Part shown: in pieces, positions 35,078 through 43,470 of the stretch
How the letters are laid out: the number at the start of each line of letters is the position of its first letter
How positions within the stretch are numbered: the first letter of the stretch is position 1
Source of the DNA: Mucilaginibacter straminoryzae
Lineage (GTDB): Bacteria > Bacteroidota > Bacteroidia > Sphingobacteriales > Sphingobacteriaceae
Length of the DNA stretch: 64,000 nucleotides
Reading direction: 5' to 3'
Assembly (NCBI RefSeq): GCF_022953055.1
Contig: NZ_JALJEJ010000008.1
Coordinates: forward strand, 62,001-126,000
The notes under the pieces: generated by a model
What the model was told of the DNA's origin: nothing
Seen by the model: only the letters and a program-made list of their open reading frames with translations
Database searches by the model: none
Program-made: the position numbers and the translations under genes

Positions 35078-35695
35078 ATGAAGAAGTTACTACTCATATT
35101 TTTGACGCTACTTTTTGCAAATACCATGTTCGCGCAACGGATAGCCATACCTACCACCCCGGTTACAGACTCTATTAAAGCCCGCCGCTTAAGCAAAAAT
35201 GAGATGAAAGAGGTAGACGGGATAAAAATGGGTACGGGTTGGGATGTGGTAGAAAACGTACATCGCGCACCGAAATTTACTATCCTGTTTGATGCGCTGA
35301 GGGCCTCGGGGCTTATTGCTACCTTTAAAAGCCGCGGCCCTTTCACGGTTTTTGCTCCGGATAATACGGCCTTCGAAGCTATGCCCAACGGCAGGTTAGA
35401 CACTTTGATGAAAAAAGCGCATCAATTAGAGTTGACATGTATACTCGCAGGTCATGCAGTTCCGGGTTCGCTTAATATCAAGCAGCTCGCCAAAAAAATA
35501 AATTCCAATAAAGGTGCTTACAAGTTAACTACGCTGGCCGGTACAAAACTTACAGCCAAGCTCGATAACGAAGATGTGGTGTTAATAGATGAATTAGGCA
35601 ATGAGGGAAAAATCACAACAGCGGATATTAAACAAAGCAACGGTTTAATACACGTGATAACTAAAGTGCTGCTGCCAAAGAACAATGCGATATGA
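35078..35695 (+). CDS. Secreted fasciclin (FAS1) domain protein
   Basis: A 205-residue protein with a signal peptide (about 1-19) and one FAS1 domain (about 60-200). Both FAS1 conserved boxes are readable: FTVFAPDNTAFEAMP (H1 box) and the closing GLIHVITKVLLP (H2 box). Such single-domain proteins are exported or cell-surface adhesion-like proteins. The specific role is unknown. It lies 46 bp upstream of msrB on the same strand and may be co-expressed. Confidence 0.88.
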   Translation: MKKLLLIFLTLLFANTMFAQRIAIPTTPVTDSIKARRLSKNEMKEVDGIKMGTGWDVVENVHRAPKFTILFDALRASGLIATFKSRGPFTVFAPDNTAFEAMPNGRLDTLMKKAHQLELTCILAGHAVPGSLNIKQLAKKINSNKGAYKLTTLAGTKLTAKLDNEDVVLIDELGNEGKITTADIKQSNGLIHVITKVLLPKNNAI

Positions 35696-35741
35696 GATTG
35701 ATTTGACAACCGGACAGTATTTAATTTCCGTAAATTGAGGT

Positions 35742-36221
35742 ATGAAAAAGATATCAGCTATTCTTGCACTGCTTAGCGCAGTAATCATATTCAGCTGCCA
35801 GCAAATGAACGGGCAGAATAACCAGCCTAAACTGTCAAAAGAACAGCAGGAAAAATGGAAAAGTAAACTAACACCTAATCAATACGAGATTATGGTGAAC
35901 AAAGGTACAGAGCCCCCTTTTAAAAATGCTTACTGGAATAATCATCAGAAAGGAGTTTATGTTAGCGCTGCCACCGGTGAAGTACTTTTTAGTTCTGACG
36001 ACAAATTCGACAGCGGCACAGGCTGGCCAAGTTTTACTAAACCTGTTAGCGCGGGCAAAGTAGCGTTTGTTACAGACCGCAGCTACGGTATGGACCGAAC
36101 CGAAGTAATTGAAAAAAGTACCGGCTTACACCTTGGGCACGTTTTTGACGACGGACCTGCCGACCGCGGCGGCAAAAGATTCTGCATGAATTCAGCCGCG
36201 CTGAAATTTATTAAGCAGTAA
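35742..36221 (+). CDS. msrB: Lipoprotein methionine-(R)-S-oxide reductase MsrB, zinc-less
   Basis: Reduces the R-epimer of methionine sulfoxide. The 159-residue protein has a lipoprotein signal (lipid Cys19 in IIFSCQQ). Family blocks are YWNNHQKGVYV, FDSGTGWPSF, HLGHVFDDGP and the catalytic Cys148 in RFCMNSAAL. The two CxxC zinc pairs found in many MsrB proteins are replaced (VSAATG near 74-79 and IEKSTG near 123-128). Cys148 is therefore the only cysteine besides the lipid-bearing one. It overlaps the convergent GIY-YIG-like gene by 11 bp. Envelope location matches the lipoprotein MsrA at 7414. Confidence 0.92.
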   Translation: MKKISAILALLSAVIIFSCQQMNGQNNQPKLSKEQQEKWKSKLTPNQYEIMVNKGTEPPFKNAYWNNHQKGVYVSAATGEVLFSSDDKFDSGTGWPSFTKPVSAGKVAFVTDRSYGMDRTEVIEKSTGLHLGHVFDDGPADRGGKRFCMNSAALKFIKQ

Positions 36222-36564
36222 CAGCAACTCTTGAGGCGTAGGACGGACGCATGTGCGATCTTACTCTTACGCCCTGCTCGTATTTTAAACCAATGGTCAG
36301 GTCTACCCAATCAGGGTTTACGGCTCTGATCATTTTTTCTTTCTGACTGCGTGTAAACGTGCTCACATATTTGAAACGCTCCATCGCCATTTCTTCATTT
36401 GTAATCTCTTCAAAGTAAACCAAACGGCTCAATTGCTGCGCGCTATCGAAGAACAGCGTGGGCATTTCGCTATAAAATTTAATGGTTTTCATCAGATCTG
36501 ATGATAAACCAACGTGCAAATTATTACGGTTTCTGTCGGTAATGATATAGATGAACCTTTTCAT
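36211..36564 (-). CDS. Degenerate GIY-YIG family protein
   Basis: A 117-residue protein whose layout matches the small GIY-YIG (UPF0213-like) proteins of Bacteroidota. It has IYIITDRNRNNLHVGLSSDL at the N-terminus, LVYFEEITNEEMAMERFKYV in the middle and KMIRAVNPDWVDL near the end. The second Tyr of the motif is His (LHVG) and the catalytic Arg that normally follows the YIG block is missing, so nuclease activity is doubtful. It is divergent from the LexA-like regulator across 86 bp, and its 3' end overlaps msrB by 11 bp. Confidence 0.72.
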   Translation of the reverse strand: MKRFIYIITDRNRNNLHVGLSSDLMKTIKFYSEMPTLFFDSAQQLSRLVYFEEITNEEMAMERFKYVSTFTRSQKEKMIRAVNPDWVDLTIGLKYEQGVRVRSHMRPSYASRVAVTA

Positions 36565-36625
36565 TTGATAAAATTATTTGCCTGTGAAAAAAATAATTAC
36601 TAATTTTATGAGCATAAAGATACTA

Positions 36626-36648
36626 ACAAATTTAGCATTTACAAATTT
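36626..36648. promoter_or_regulatory. Candidate operator: direct repeat ACAAATTT
   Basis: Two exact copies of ACAAATTT (36626-36633 and 36641-36648), 15 bp apart, lie within the 86-bp divergent region between the GIY-YIG-like gene and the S24-type regulator gene. Position just before the regulator start suggests autoregulation. The region is AT-rich, so chance is possible. Confidence 0.3.
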
Positions 36649-36650
36649 TT

Positions 36651-37424
36651 ATGTCAATAATTTCATCAAACCTGAAATTTCTTCGTAAGAAAAAAGGTTT
36701 AACTCAGCAGCAATTTGCAGATCAAATCGGTATAAAAAGGTCACTGGTGGGCGCTTATGAAGAAGACAGAGCTGATCCTAAATATGATTTGCTAAAAAAA
36801 ATAGCAACTTTCTTTGATGTTAGTATTGATGCTTTAATTAACGAAACGATAGACGAAAAATGGGCGCCGAAACCCAAAGGCAATCCGGCTAACCTTCGCA
36901 TCCTGAGTATTACTGTAGATAAAGAAGATAATGAAAATATAGAACTGGTACCGGTTAAAGCCAGCGCCGGTTACCTGAATGGTTATGCCGATCCTGAATT
37001 TGTGGGCACTTTACCAAAGTTCTATCTCCCGATGTTTAAACAGGGAACCTATCGTGCCTTTGAAATAAAAGGCGATTCAATGCTACCCCTGCAATCTGGT
37101 AGTATCGTGATCGGCGAATATGTAGAGAACTGGGGTGATGTGAAGCCTAATGAAACCTATGTAATCATCTCGAAAACAGAAGGCGTTGTTTATAAACGCA
37201 TCGGAAACCGTTTCCGCGATAATAAAAAGCTAAAATTAGTATCAGATAACCCGGTTTACGAGCCTTACGAAATTGGCGCCGAAGACATTCTGGAAATATG
37301 GAAGGCGAAGGCTTATTTCTCTACGCAGTTTCCGGAACCTACGCCAGAACCAACCATGGAAAGCCTGACCAATATGATGGCCCAGATGCAGCGCTCTATA
37401 GCCAAGCTGCAAAGCAACAATTAA
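36651..37424 (+). CDS. XRE-family regulator with S24/LexA-like peptidase domain
   Basis: A 257-residue transcription factor. Residues 5-62 are a Cro/CI helix-turn-helix (KKKGLTQQQFADQIGIKRSL). Residues about 95-225 form a LexA/UmuD-type S24 domain with the self-cleavage site Ala106-Gly107 (KASAGYL), catalytic Ser143 (KGDSMLP) and Lys182 (VVYKRI). The C-terminus is a short helical tail. All catalytic residues are intact, so DNA-damage-type self-cleavage is plausible. This XRE-S24 form is widespread in the phylum, which often lacks classical LexA. It is divergent from the GIY-YIG-like gene. Confidence 0.88.
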   Translation: MSIISSNLKFLRKKKGLTQQQFADQIGIKRSLVGAYEEDRADPKYDLLKKIATFFDVSIDALINETIDEKWAPKPKGNPANLRILSITVDKEDNENIELVPVKASAGYLNGYADPEFVGTLPKFYLPMFKQGTYRAFEIKGDSMLPLQSGSIVIGEYVENWGDVKPNETYVIISKTEGVVYKRIGNRFRDNKKLKLVSDNPVYEPYEIGAEDILEIWKAKAYFSTQFPEPTPEPTMESLTNMMAQMQRSIAKLQSNN

Positions 37425-37486
37425 GTTACAAGGTTGAGGTTAAACCCTGAGCGCATATCTTTATCATAACCTTTAAAATAACAATC

Positions 37487-37861
37487 ATGAAAAAGATCTT
37501 TTTAATGGGCTGTTTCCTGTTAGGATTTACTGCTCTAACTTTTGCTCAGGGCCGCATGCGCATGTCGCCGGAAGACCGTGTAAAACAACTGCAAACGGCC
37601 TTGAAATTAACCGATGACCAGTCGGCCAAAGTACTTGCCTTGTATCAGGCACAAGGTAAAAAAATGGACAGCTTAAGAAATGCTGCTAATGGCGATTTCC
37701 AGTCAATGCGTCCGGCTATGCAGGCTATGAACCAGGAAACAAATACCAAACTGATGGCTTTGTTAACCGATGATCAGAAAACAGCTTACAAGAAAATGAT
37801 GGAAGAAATGCGTGCGCGTATGCAGCAAAATGGCGGCGGTACCCCTCCTCCTTCTAAATAA
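37487..37861 (+). CDS. Small periplasmic Spy/CpxP-like protein
   Basis: A 124-residue exported protein with a signal peptide (about 1-20). A helical domain contains the repeated LTxxQ pattern (LKLTDDQSAKVLAL and LLTDDQKTAYKKMMEEM) resembling the LTXXQ Spy/CpxP chaperone fold, and the C-terminus is a short Gly/Pro-rich tail. The N-terminal RMRMSPEDR is Met/Arg-rich. A TATCTTTA box (37456-37463) with TTG 20 bp upstream is a plausible promoter. A terminator follows the gene. The role (envelope stress or metal sensing) is inferred from the fold only. Confidence 0.72.
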   Translation: MKKIFLMGCFLLGFTALTFAQGRMRMSPEDRVKQLQTALKLTDDQSAKVLALYQAQGKKMDSLRNAANGDFQSMRPAMQAMNQETNTKLMALLTDDQKTAYKKMMEEMRARMQQNGGGTPPPSK

Positions 37862-37871
37862 TAAAGACAAT

Positions 37872-37902
37872 AAAAAAGCGGCGAAAGTGCCGCTTTTTTT
37901 TT
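37872..37902. terminator. Hairpin terminator between convergent genes
   Basis: GC stem GCGGC (37878-37882) with GCCGC (37889-37893), extended by six A-T pairs. A runs on the left and T runs on the right allow use in both directions (Spy-like gene plus, DUF4199 gene minus). Confidence 0.9.
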
Positions 37903-37924
37903 AAATATCTTTTCGGTGAGTTCT

Positions 37925-38512
37925 CTATACGGTAGCATCACTGATTTGAACCGGTGGCGGATATTTTTTAAAGATTGCTGCAAATATTAAAGCAATCACA
38001 AATATGAAGATCAATGATATGGCAATCCCGGTGATTACACTTACTGCCGATTTTTCTTCCTGATCTTTAAAACCCTTTTCCATTTTTGCCATTTGCTCGT
38101 CAATCTTGTCCTGATCGGCGCCACTTTTTTCAAGCATCTTGGTTGTAGCATCCATCATCACTGTCCTTACTTTTTCTACCGAGTTAGGCTCTATCACTTT
38201 TGTAAATAGCAAATCATAAGTAACAAACTTAACAGCATAAGACACCAGGAACATTACAAAAATTCCGGTAGCCGCCTGTTTAAACGTCCAGAAACCACCG
38301 GCTTTTTTACGGAGATCGGTACAGAAAACAGAGGCAATAGCAATCGGAATCACTGCAGAAAACAAAAACGGCCCAAAAGAGATGGTCCAGAATGAAGCAG
38401 CAATGCTAACGATGAAGTAGTAGGAAAAAACACTAAGCACGGTTAGTGCAATGCCTAAGATGACACCTTTTATAGAGGCATTTTTTCTTAGTTCAGAAAG
38501 CGAAATGTTCAT
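37925..38512 (-). CDS. DUF4199 membrane protein
   Basis: An inner-membrane protein of 195 residues with four predicted helices (about 15-37, 44-63, 75-97 and 160-185) and a charged loop between the third and fourth. Layout and the N-terminal ASIKGVILGIALTV match DUF4199, a Bacteroidota family of unknown function. It is the last gene of a four-gene run (BatA, dihydroorotase-like, acidic unknown, DUF4199), beginning 7 bp after the preceding stop. Confidence 0.82.
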   Translation of the reverse strand: MNISLSELRKNASIKGVILGIALTVLSVFSYYFIVSIAASFWTISFGPFLFSAVIPIAIASVFCTDLRKKAGGFWTFKQAATGIFVMFLVSYAVKFVTYDLLFTKVIEPNSVEKVRTVMMDATTKMLEKSGADQDKIDEQMAKMEKGFKDQEEKSAVSVITGIAISLIFIFVIALIFAAIFKKYPPPVQISDATV

Positions 38513-38519
38513 GATGAGG

Positions 38520-39185
38520 TTATTTGAATGACTCTAAGATAGCATAAACTGCGCTATCAAAGGCAGGATCAGGAGCATTTGCTAAAAATTCTTTTTTATT
38601 GTCTGCGCCACCGTCCAGCTGCTGGAAGAAATTCATCATCGGGTAAAACAGGCCCTTTATTTCGCTATCTTCAGGTAACGTAATCGCAACACGGGCAATT
38701 TCAGAAGGGGTGCTTTCAATCACAATCTGGTTGGCAATTACAGGCTCATATATCCTGTATTCATCCTGAAACTCGTCCTCGTCTACCAATAAAAACTCGC
38801 GCAGATAGTCTTCCAGCGAAGGTTCTATCTCTTCGTCGCGGCATTCGTTCAGGTACAGCAGCAGGTTCAACAGTTCTGTTCCCCTGTCCAATGTCTGTTC
38901 TTCAATTTCTTCCCACTCTTCTGTCTCAAGGTAATCTTCCTCCAATTTTTTAACGTCGGCGCTGAAGAAGTTAATCATCAGCAGATCGAAGAAAACTTCG
39001 CGAAGTGGCTCTAACTGGGGCATATCATTGAATATCGCGTCCAGTTCATCTACTTTGCTTAGAAAATCCTTATCCGCCAGCAGCACGTCATCAAAACGGG
39101 CTGGAGCAGTAGCTTCTACAGGATTATATTGATTAAAAGCATTCAAAGCGGCCCTGATGGCGGCGTGTACTTTAGGATCGATCAT
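38520..39185 (-). CDS. Acidic hypothetical protein in the dihydroorotase-like operon
   Basis: A 221-residue cytoplasmic protein that I do not recognise. It is strongly acidic, with runs such as EEDYLETEEWEEIEEQ and LLVDEDEFQDEY, and mostly helical. There is no signal peptide or membrane segment. Its start overlaps the end of the dihydroorotase-like gene by 14 bp and it is followed by DUF4199 after 7 bp. This tight packing suggests linked function with the pseudoenzyme, but nothing in the sequence identifies one. Confidence 0.7.
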   Translation of the reverse strand: MIDPKVHAAIRAALNAFNQYNPVEATAPARFDDVLLADKDFLSKVDELDAIFNDMPQLEPLREVFFDLLMINFFSADVKKLEEDYLETEEWEEIEEQTLDRGTELLNLLLYLNECRDEEIEPSLEDYLREFLLVDEDEFQDEYRIYEPVIANQIVIESTPSEIARVAITLPEDSEIKGLFYPMMNFFQQLDGGADNKKEFLANAPDPAFDSAVYAILESFK

Positions 39186-40443
39186 AATTTCGGGCTTTAA
39201 AAATTTGGTTATTGTTTACTGTTAACAACACCTTACCTGTTAACGTTTGACCGATAAAAGGCGAATTGTAAGATTTTGATAAATTGTTCTCTTTGGTGTA
39301 AGTCCAGCTATTGTTAGTATCAACCAATACAAAGTTAGCCGGGCTGTTTTCGGCGATAGCTACGGCTTCTGCACCAATGATTTTCCGCGGGTTGATCGAA
39401 AGTTTTTCTGCGATCTGCTCGATCGATAAGCCTGCCTGTAATGCAAGCGAAAATGCGGTTTGCAAACCGATCATGCCGTATTCTGCAACTTCAAACTCCA
39501 CATTCTTGTACTCCACTTCCTGTGGTGTATGTTGCGAAACAATAGCATCAATAGTACCATCTGCCAAACCTGCCTTTAAGGCATCAATATCTTTAGCCGT
39601 ACGCAGGGGTGGTTTTACTTTATACAAGCTGTCAAAGCCGGTGAGGGCTTCATCTGTTAAAACCAGATTATGTGCTGCAACATCACAAGTTACTTTTAAG
39701 CCTTTGCGGCGTGCTTCGCGGATCAGCTCAACGGCGCGTGCGGTCGATATCGTTGAAAAATGGATAGGCGAATTAGTGTATTCGGCCAGGTACAAGTCGC
39801 GCGCGATCATCAGTTCCTCTGCCAGCGCAGGTATACCTTTCATGCCCAAGAGCGTGCTTACTTCACCCTCGTTTATCTTTGCTTTTCCGGCTATTGCAAT
39901 GTCTTCCGGGTAAGAGAAAATAAGCGCGTTGAAACCGGTTGCGTACAGCAATGCCCGCTCCATCAGGCCGGCGTCCTGAACCGGATGATCGCCATCTGTG
40001 AATGCCCTTGCACCACTCAGGTACATGTCATACATTTCAGACAGATCCTTGCCCTCGCGCTTGTGAGAGATAGTTCCCAGCGGAACAATTGCTACCAGGT
40101 TGCCCTTAGCTTTATTGACCAGGTATTCTACCTGCGCCTTGGAATGCACCGGGCTAAAAGTATTAGGCATCACCGCCAGCCCGGTAAAGCCCCCGGCAGC
40201 GGCTGTAGCGGTACCTGTCGCAAGGTCTTCCTTGGTCTCGTAGCCCAGCTCGCCGATATTGCAGTTCAGATCAAAAAAGCCAGGTAGTAAATGCTTACCT
40301 GCGGCTTCTATTACTTCTGTTTCTGCGTTAAGATTGTTTCCGATTTGGACGATCTGTCCGTCCTGAATTAAAATGTCTGTAACCTGTTGATGAAAGGGTG
40401 AGTTCGGGTCAATAACGGTAGCAGACTTGATGAGCAAATTCAT
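39172..40443 (-). CDS. Dihydroorotase-like pseudoenzyme (amidohydrolase fold)
   Basis: A 423-residue homologue of class I dihydroorotase (PyrC), preserved along its whole length, for example LLPGFFDLN, GTATAAAGGFTGLAVMPNT and GMIGLQTAFSLALQAG. The catalytic residues are gone. HxH with its following Arg is NCNIGE (60-65). The metal His positions are Ser177 (LIFSYPED) and Thr231 (HFSTIST). The substrate Asn is Lys (VKPPL), and the catalytic Asp is Gln304 (VSQHTP). It should therefore not make dihydroorotate. Known non-catalytic PyrC' proteins act as aspartate transcarbamoylase partners; that role is an inference. The gene overlaps the BatA gene by 4 bp and the next gene by 14 bp. Confidence 0.88.
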   Translation of the reverse strand: MNLLIKSATVIDPNSPFHQQVTDILIQDGQIVQIGNNLNAETEVIEAAGKHLLPGFFDLNCNIGELGYETKEDLATGTATAAAGGFTGLAVMPNTFSPVHSKAQVEYLVNKAKGNLVAIVPLGTISHKREGKDLSEMYDMYLSGARAFTDGDHPVQDAGLMERALLYATGFNALIFSYPEDIAIAGKAKINEGEVSTLLGMKGIPALAEELMIARDLYLAEYTNSPIHFSTISTARAVELIREARRKGLKVTCDVAAHNLVLTDEALTGFDSLYKVKPPLRTAKDIDALKAGLADGTIDAIVSQHTPQEVEYKNVEFEVAEYGMIGLQTAFSLALQAGLSIEQIAEKLSINPRKIIGAEAVAIAENSPANFVLVDTNNSWTYTKENNLSKSYNSPFIGQTLTGKVLLTVNNNQIFKARNYDRS

Positions 40444-42530
40444 GAATATTGATTTGTACCTGTATTGATGATAGTTTGTTGATCGGCAGTGCCTTTTTTA
40501 TTGGTTTTATAAAACCTGATAAGCGCTATTTCCGCCGCCAGAAATATCAGGGTTAAAAGTAGGCAAAGTTTCCATATTTGCGAACCTGAATTTATACCGT
40601 TGGCAGCAACTTTAGCAGAAGCTTCGGCTTCGCCCATTATCCTGGCCCCGCCAGGCAGCAATTGCTGCAATTCTTTTTTTGTAAAATAGTGCAGATCAGA
40701 CTCGCCACTCTGGCTGTTAAAACTCAACCATTGCAGAAATTGCGAACCGCGTTGTAAAGCATATTGCCCAGGCTTGTTTAGTTGATCTGAAACAAATAAA
40801 TAAGAAGCCCCCTCCTGTCGCCGCACATCCGGCACAACCTTCAGGTCTCCTTGTTGCAGCATTAGCACGTCATCTGCCCCAGTCTCAAAATCGGGTATTT
40901 CTATGGATTGATCTGTGCTGAGTTGATGATACAGGGGTTGATCATGCCCGCTCAGTAAAGCGATTCGCAGCATGGTGGTAACAAACAGTGCATGCCGGGG
41001 AAGGTTGCTGAAACTTTCGTCAAGTGGCGATGAACATAAGTAAACGTTACCTTGCTTGTAGCTATAACGGCTCCAGAAACTTTGTCCATTGTTCAAACTC
41101 ATTAATTTCTCCGCAGCTGAAGTGCCTGCTTCGTTTAACCGATAGTACGCTTTTACAACCGGCAGATCCGGGTTTTGCGGCATGCTTTCGAAGGTATTGC
41201 GATAGACTGCAGCTTTGTTATTTAGCGAACCAACACGGCTATCTTCCTTAATCAACTGTTGTGGATAGGCGGCATTAACAGAAGAAAGTAAACTTTGATA
41301 GCTCCCTGCATCAATGTCAGCAGCAGGAAACACCGACAGCGAGCCACCCTTAGCTACGTAGGCTTGTAGTTGTTTGGACAACCCGGCAGATATGGACTTG
41401 ATATTGCTTAGAACCACCAGCGAATACTGGCCTAAACCATTGTAATCCACATGCCCGTCGGTAGTTTCGGTAAGTTTAAAAAACGGATCGCTGCTGAAAA
41501 CGGCTTTTAAATAAACATCAGGTGCGGATTGCGTCACCATCAAAACAGGCAACTGGTTCTGCACATTAAAACTGAAATAAAAGCGGTTATCGAAGGTAAT
41601 GGGGTTATCCTGCAAATTAATCTCTGCCTGCTGCCAGCCCGCAGTTAAGCCGGAAAAGCTTAAAGTATCAGTTTGAACAGCACCGGCATTTATAGTGTAA
41701 CTACCCAATGCTTTTTGCGTGTTATTTACCAGCAGTTTAAGCGGCGCATTTACGGCCCTAGCACCTGCATAATTGTGCAAGCGTACCACCAATTTTTCCG
41801 GTTCACCCGGCCGGTGTATTGCATTTATCAGCCATACACTATCCACTGCTATGTTAGGTAAAGTATTTGCCTGTAGCTTAACAGAGGATAAAAAAATGCC
41901 GGGGTCTGCTTTAACGGGTGTTTCAGCGTTGCTCTTTTGGAAATCAGAAATCAGGTAGATAGACTTAGCCGCAGCAGGCTGTGTTTGCAGTAAACTCTGC
42001 TGACGGTTAACAATTGCTTGCAAAGCGCGACTCTGGGCACTAATTTTCACACCGTCAACGGCATCCTTAAACTCGCTTCTGCTTAAAAAGCGTTGATGTT
42101 TCCCTTCAAAATCCTGGGTAAGGAGCTGAAATTTGGTATTCAGATCGTACCGGTCCGCAATGGTTTTAGCAGTTGTTTTAGCCTCATCCAATAAAGTACC
42201 CTCGCGGCTGAGCGCCTGCATAGAGTAAGAATTATCTAAAAAGATGCTTACTACCTGCGTTTGGCCAGTGACCTGGGGCGTACCACGATCTGCAAAATAC
42301 GGACGAGCGAAAGCCAGTACCAGGAAGAAAATAGCGAGCAGCCGGGCTAACAGGATCAAGCGCTCTTTCAAATTGCGGCGGCCAGATTCCTGCTCATTCA
42401 CCTCTTTCAGAAACTGCACATTACTGAAATATACCTTCTGAACCCGGCGGAAGTGAAAAAGATGAATAATAACCGGTATAGCTAACGCCAGCAAACCAAA
42501 CAGAAAAGCGGGATAAGCAAAGTGCAGCAT
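40440..42530 (-). CDS. BatA-domain membrane protein with VWA-like region
   Basis: A 696-residue inner-membrane protein. The first 85 residues match the BatA N-terminal double-membrane-helix domain (FLFGLLALAIPVIIHLFHFR, then LLARLLAIFFLVLAFARPYF). A VWA-like domain follows with a MIDAS-type DNSYSM (about residue 96). A long periplasmic region carries beta-sandwich and glutamine-amidotransferase-like segments, and a final helix lies near 665-685. Such proteins are of uncertain function and are common in Bacteroidota. It is the first gene of the operon and its stop overlaps the dihydroorotase-like start by 4 bp. Confidence 0.85.
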   Translation of the reverse strand: MLHFAYPAFLFGLLALAIPVIIHLFHFRRVQKVYFSNVQFLKEVNEQESGRRNLKERLILLARLLAIFFLVLAFARPYFADRGTPQVTGQTQVVSIFLDNSYSMQALSREGTLLDEAKTTAKTIADRYDLNTKFQLLTQDFEGKHQRFLSRSEFKDAVDGVKISAQSRALQAIVNRQQSLLQTQPAAAKSIYLISDFQKSNAETPVKADPGIFLSSVKLQANTLPNIAVDSVWLINAIHRPGEPEKLVVRLHNYAGARAVNAPLKLLVNNTQKALGSYTINAGAVQTDTLSFSGLTAGWQQAEINLQDNPITFDNRFYFSFNVQNQLPVLMVTQSAPDVYLKAVFSSDPFFKLTETTDGHVDYNGLGQYSLVVLSNIKSISAGLSKQLQAYVAKGGSLSVFPAADIDAGSYQSLLSSVNAAYPQQLIKEDSRVGSLNNKAAVYRNTFESMPQNPDLPVVKAYYRLNEAGTSAAEKLMSLNNGQSFWSRYSYKQGNVYLCSSPLDESFSNLPRHALFVTTMLRIALLSGHDQPLYHQLSTDQSIEIPDFETGADDVLMLQQGDLKVVPDVRRQEGASYLFVSDQLNKPGQYALQRGSQFLQWLSFNSQSGESDLHYFTKKELQQLLPGGARIMGEAEASAKVAANGINSGSQIWKLCLLLTLIFLAAEIALIRFYKTNKKGTADQQTIINTGTNQYS

Positions 42531-42660
42531 ACTTATGGCAAATGTGCAAAATATAAACGCTTATACTACCTGTTAGTGATATAATCGGCAAAATTTATCT
42601 GTAGATGTGCTACGGTGCTCTGTGTGTAAACATTTTAACCTGTTTGCTGCTTATGAATAT

Positions 42661-43386
42661 ATGGCTAATTGGTACATCGGCTGCTCGGGGTTTTCATACA
42701 GGCATTGGAAGGGCAAGTTCTACCCTGCCGACCTGCCGCAAAGTAAGTGGTTGTCTTTCTATCTGCAGCACTTTAATACCATCGAGATCAATGCTACCTT
42801 CTATAATTTCCCGCAATTGAAAACGCTGGAGAAATGGTACCAGAGTTGTTCGCCGACTTTCCGGTTTTCCATAAAAGCACCTCGCGGCATTACCCATTAC
42901 AAGCAGTTTTTAAATGCAGAAGGTTTAATTGCAGATTTCTATACCGTTATTAACGATGGCTTGAAGGAAAAGCTGGGCCCGGTGTTATTTCAAATGCCGC
43001 CGAAATTCATTTATAGTGATGAACGCTTAGACAGACTGTTAGATAACTTAAATCCTTCATTCAAAAACGTGGTTGAGCTCCGCGACGAAAGCTGGTGGCG
43101 CGGGGATGTTTTCGATGCTTTGGCCAAACAGGGTATTACCTTTTGCGGCATGAGCCATCCTAAACTTCCGGACGATGTTATACAGAACACGCCTGTTGTT
43201 TATTACCGCTTCCACGGTGCGCCAGAGCTATACCGTTCGCCTTATGATACAGCCTTTCTGCAGAAAATAGCAAACGAAATCGATAAAAATCCCCAAACAA
43301 AAGAAGCCTGGCTATACTTTAATAACGACATTGATGTGGCTGCGATAGATAACGCAAAAGAATTGATGATGATGGCTAGCTTGTAA
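42661..43386 (+). CDS. DUF72 domain-containing protein
   Basis: A 241-residue cytoplasmic protein of the DUF72 (YecE-like) family with a predicted TIM-barrel fold. Hallmarks are WYIGCSGFSYRHWKGKFYP, FNTIEINATFYNFP, FSIKAPRGITH, VELRDESWW and YYRFHGAPELYRSPYD. The frame runs 18 codons further upstream, but ATG 42661 opens directly into the conserved WYIGCSG segment. Function is unknown. It is a single gene, divergent from BatA. Confidence 0.9.
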   Translation: MANWYIGCSGFSYRHWKGKFYPADLPQSKWLSFYLQHFNTIEINATFYNFPQLKTLEKWYQSCSPTFRFSIKAPRGITHYKQFLNAEGLIADFYTVINDGLKEKLGPVLFQMPPKFIYSDERLDRLLDNLNPSFKNVVELRDESWWRGDVFDALAKQGITFCGMSHPKLPDDVIQNTPVVYYRFHGAPELYRSPYDTAFLQKIANEIDKNPQTKEAWLYFNNDIDVAAIDNAKELMMMASL

Positions 43387-43470
43387 GCCTATCGTCAATT
43401 ATTCAGCTGAAATTTGGCGTATCTATGTTGATGTAGTTATTTCGCTATTTAAATACAATTAAAGCAATCT

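Noticed and set aside
39311..39913. 200-codon plus-strand open frame
   Set aside because: It is antisense to the dihydroorotase-like gene, Ser/Ala-rich, with no domain and no plausible context.
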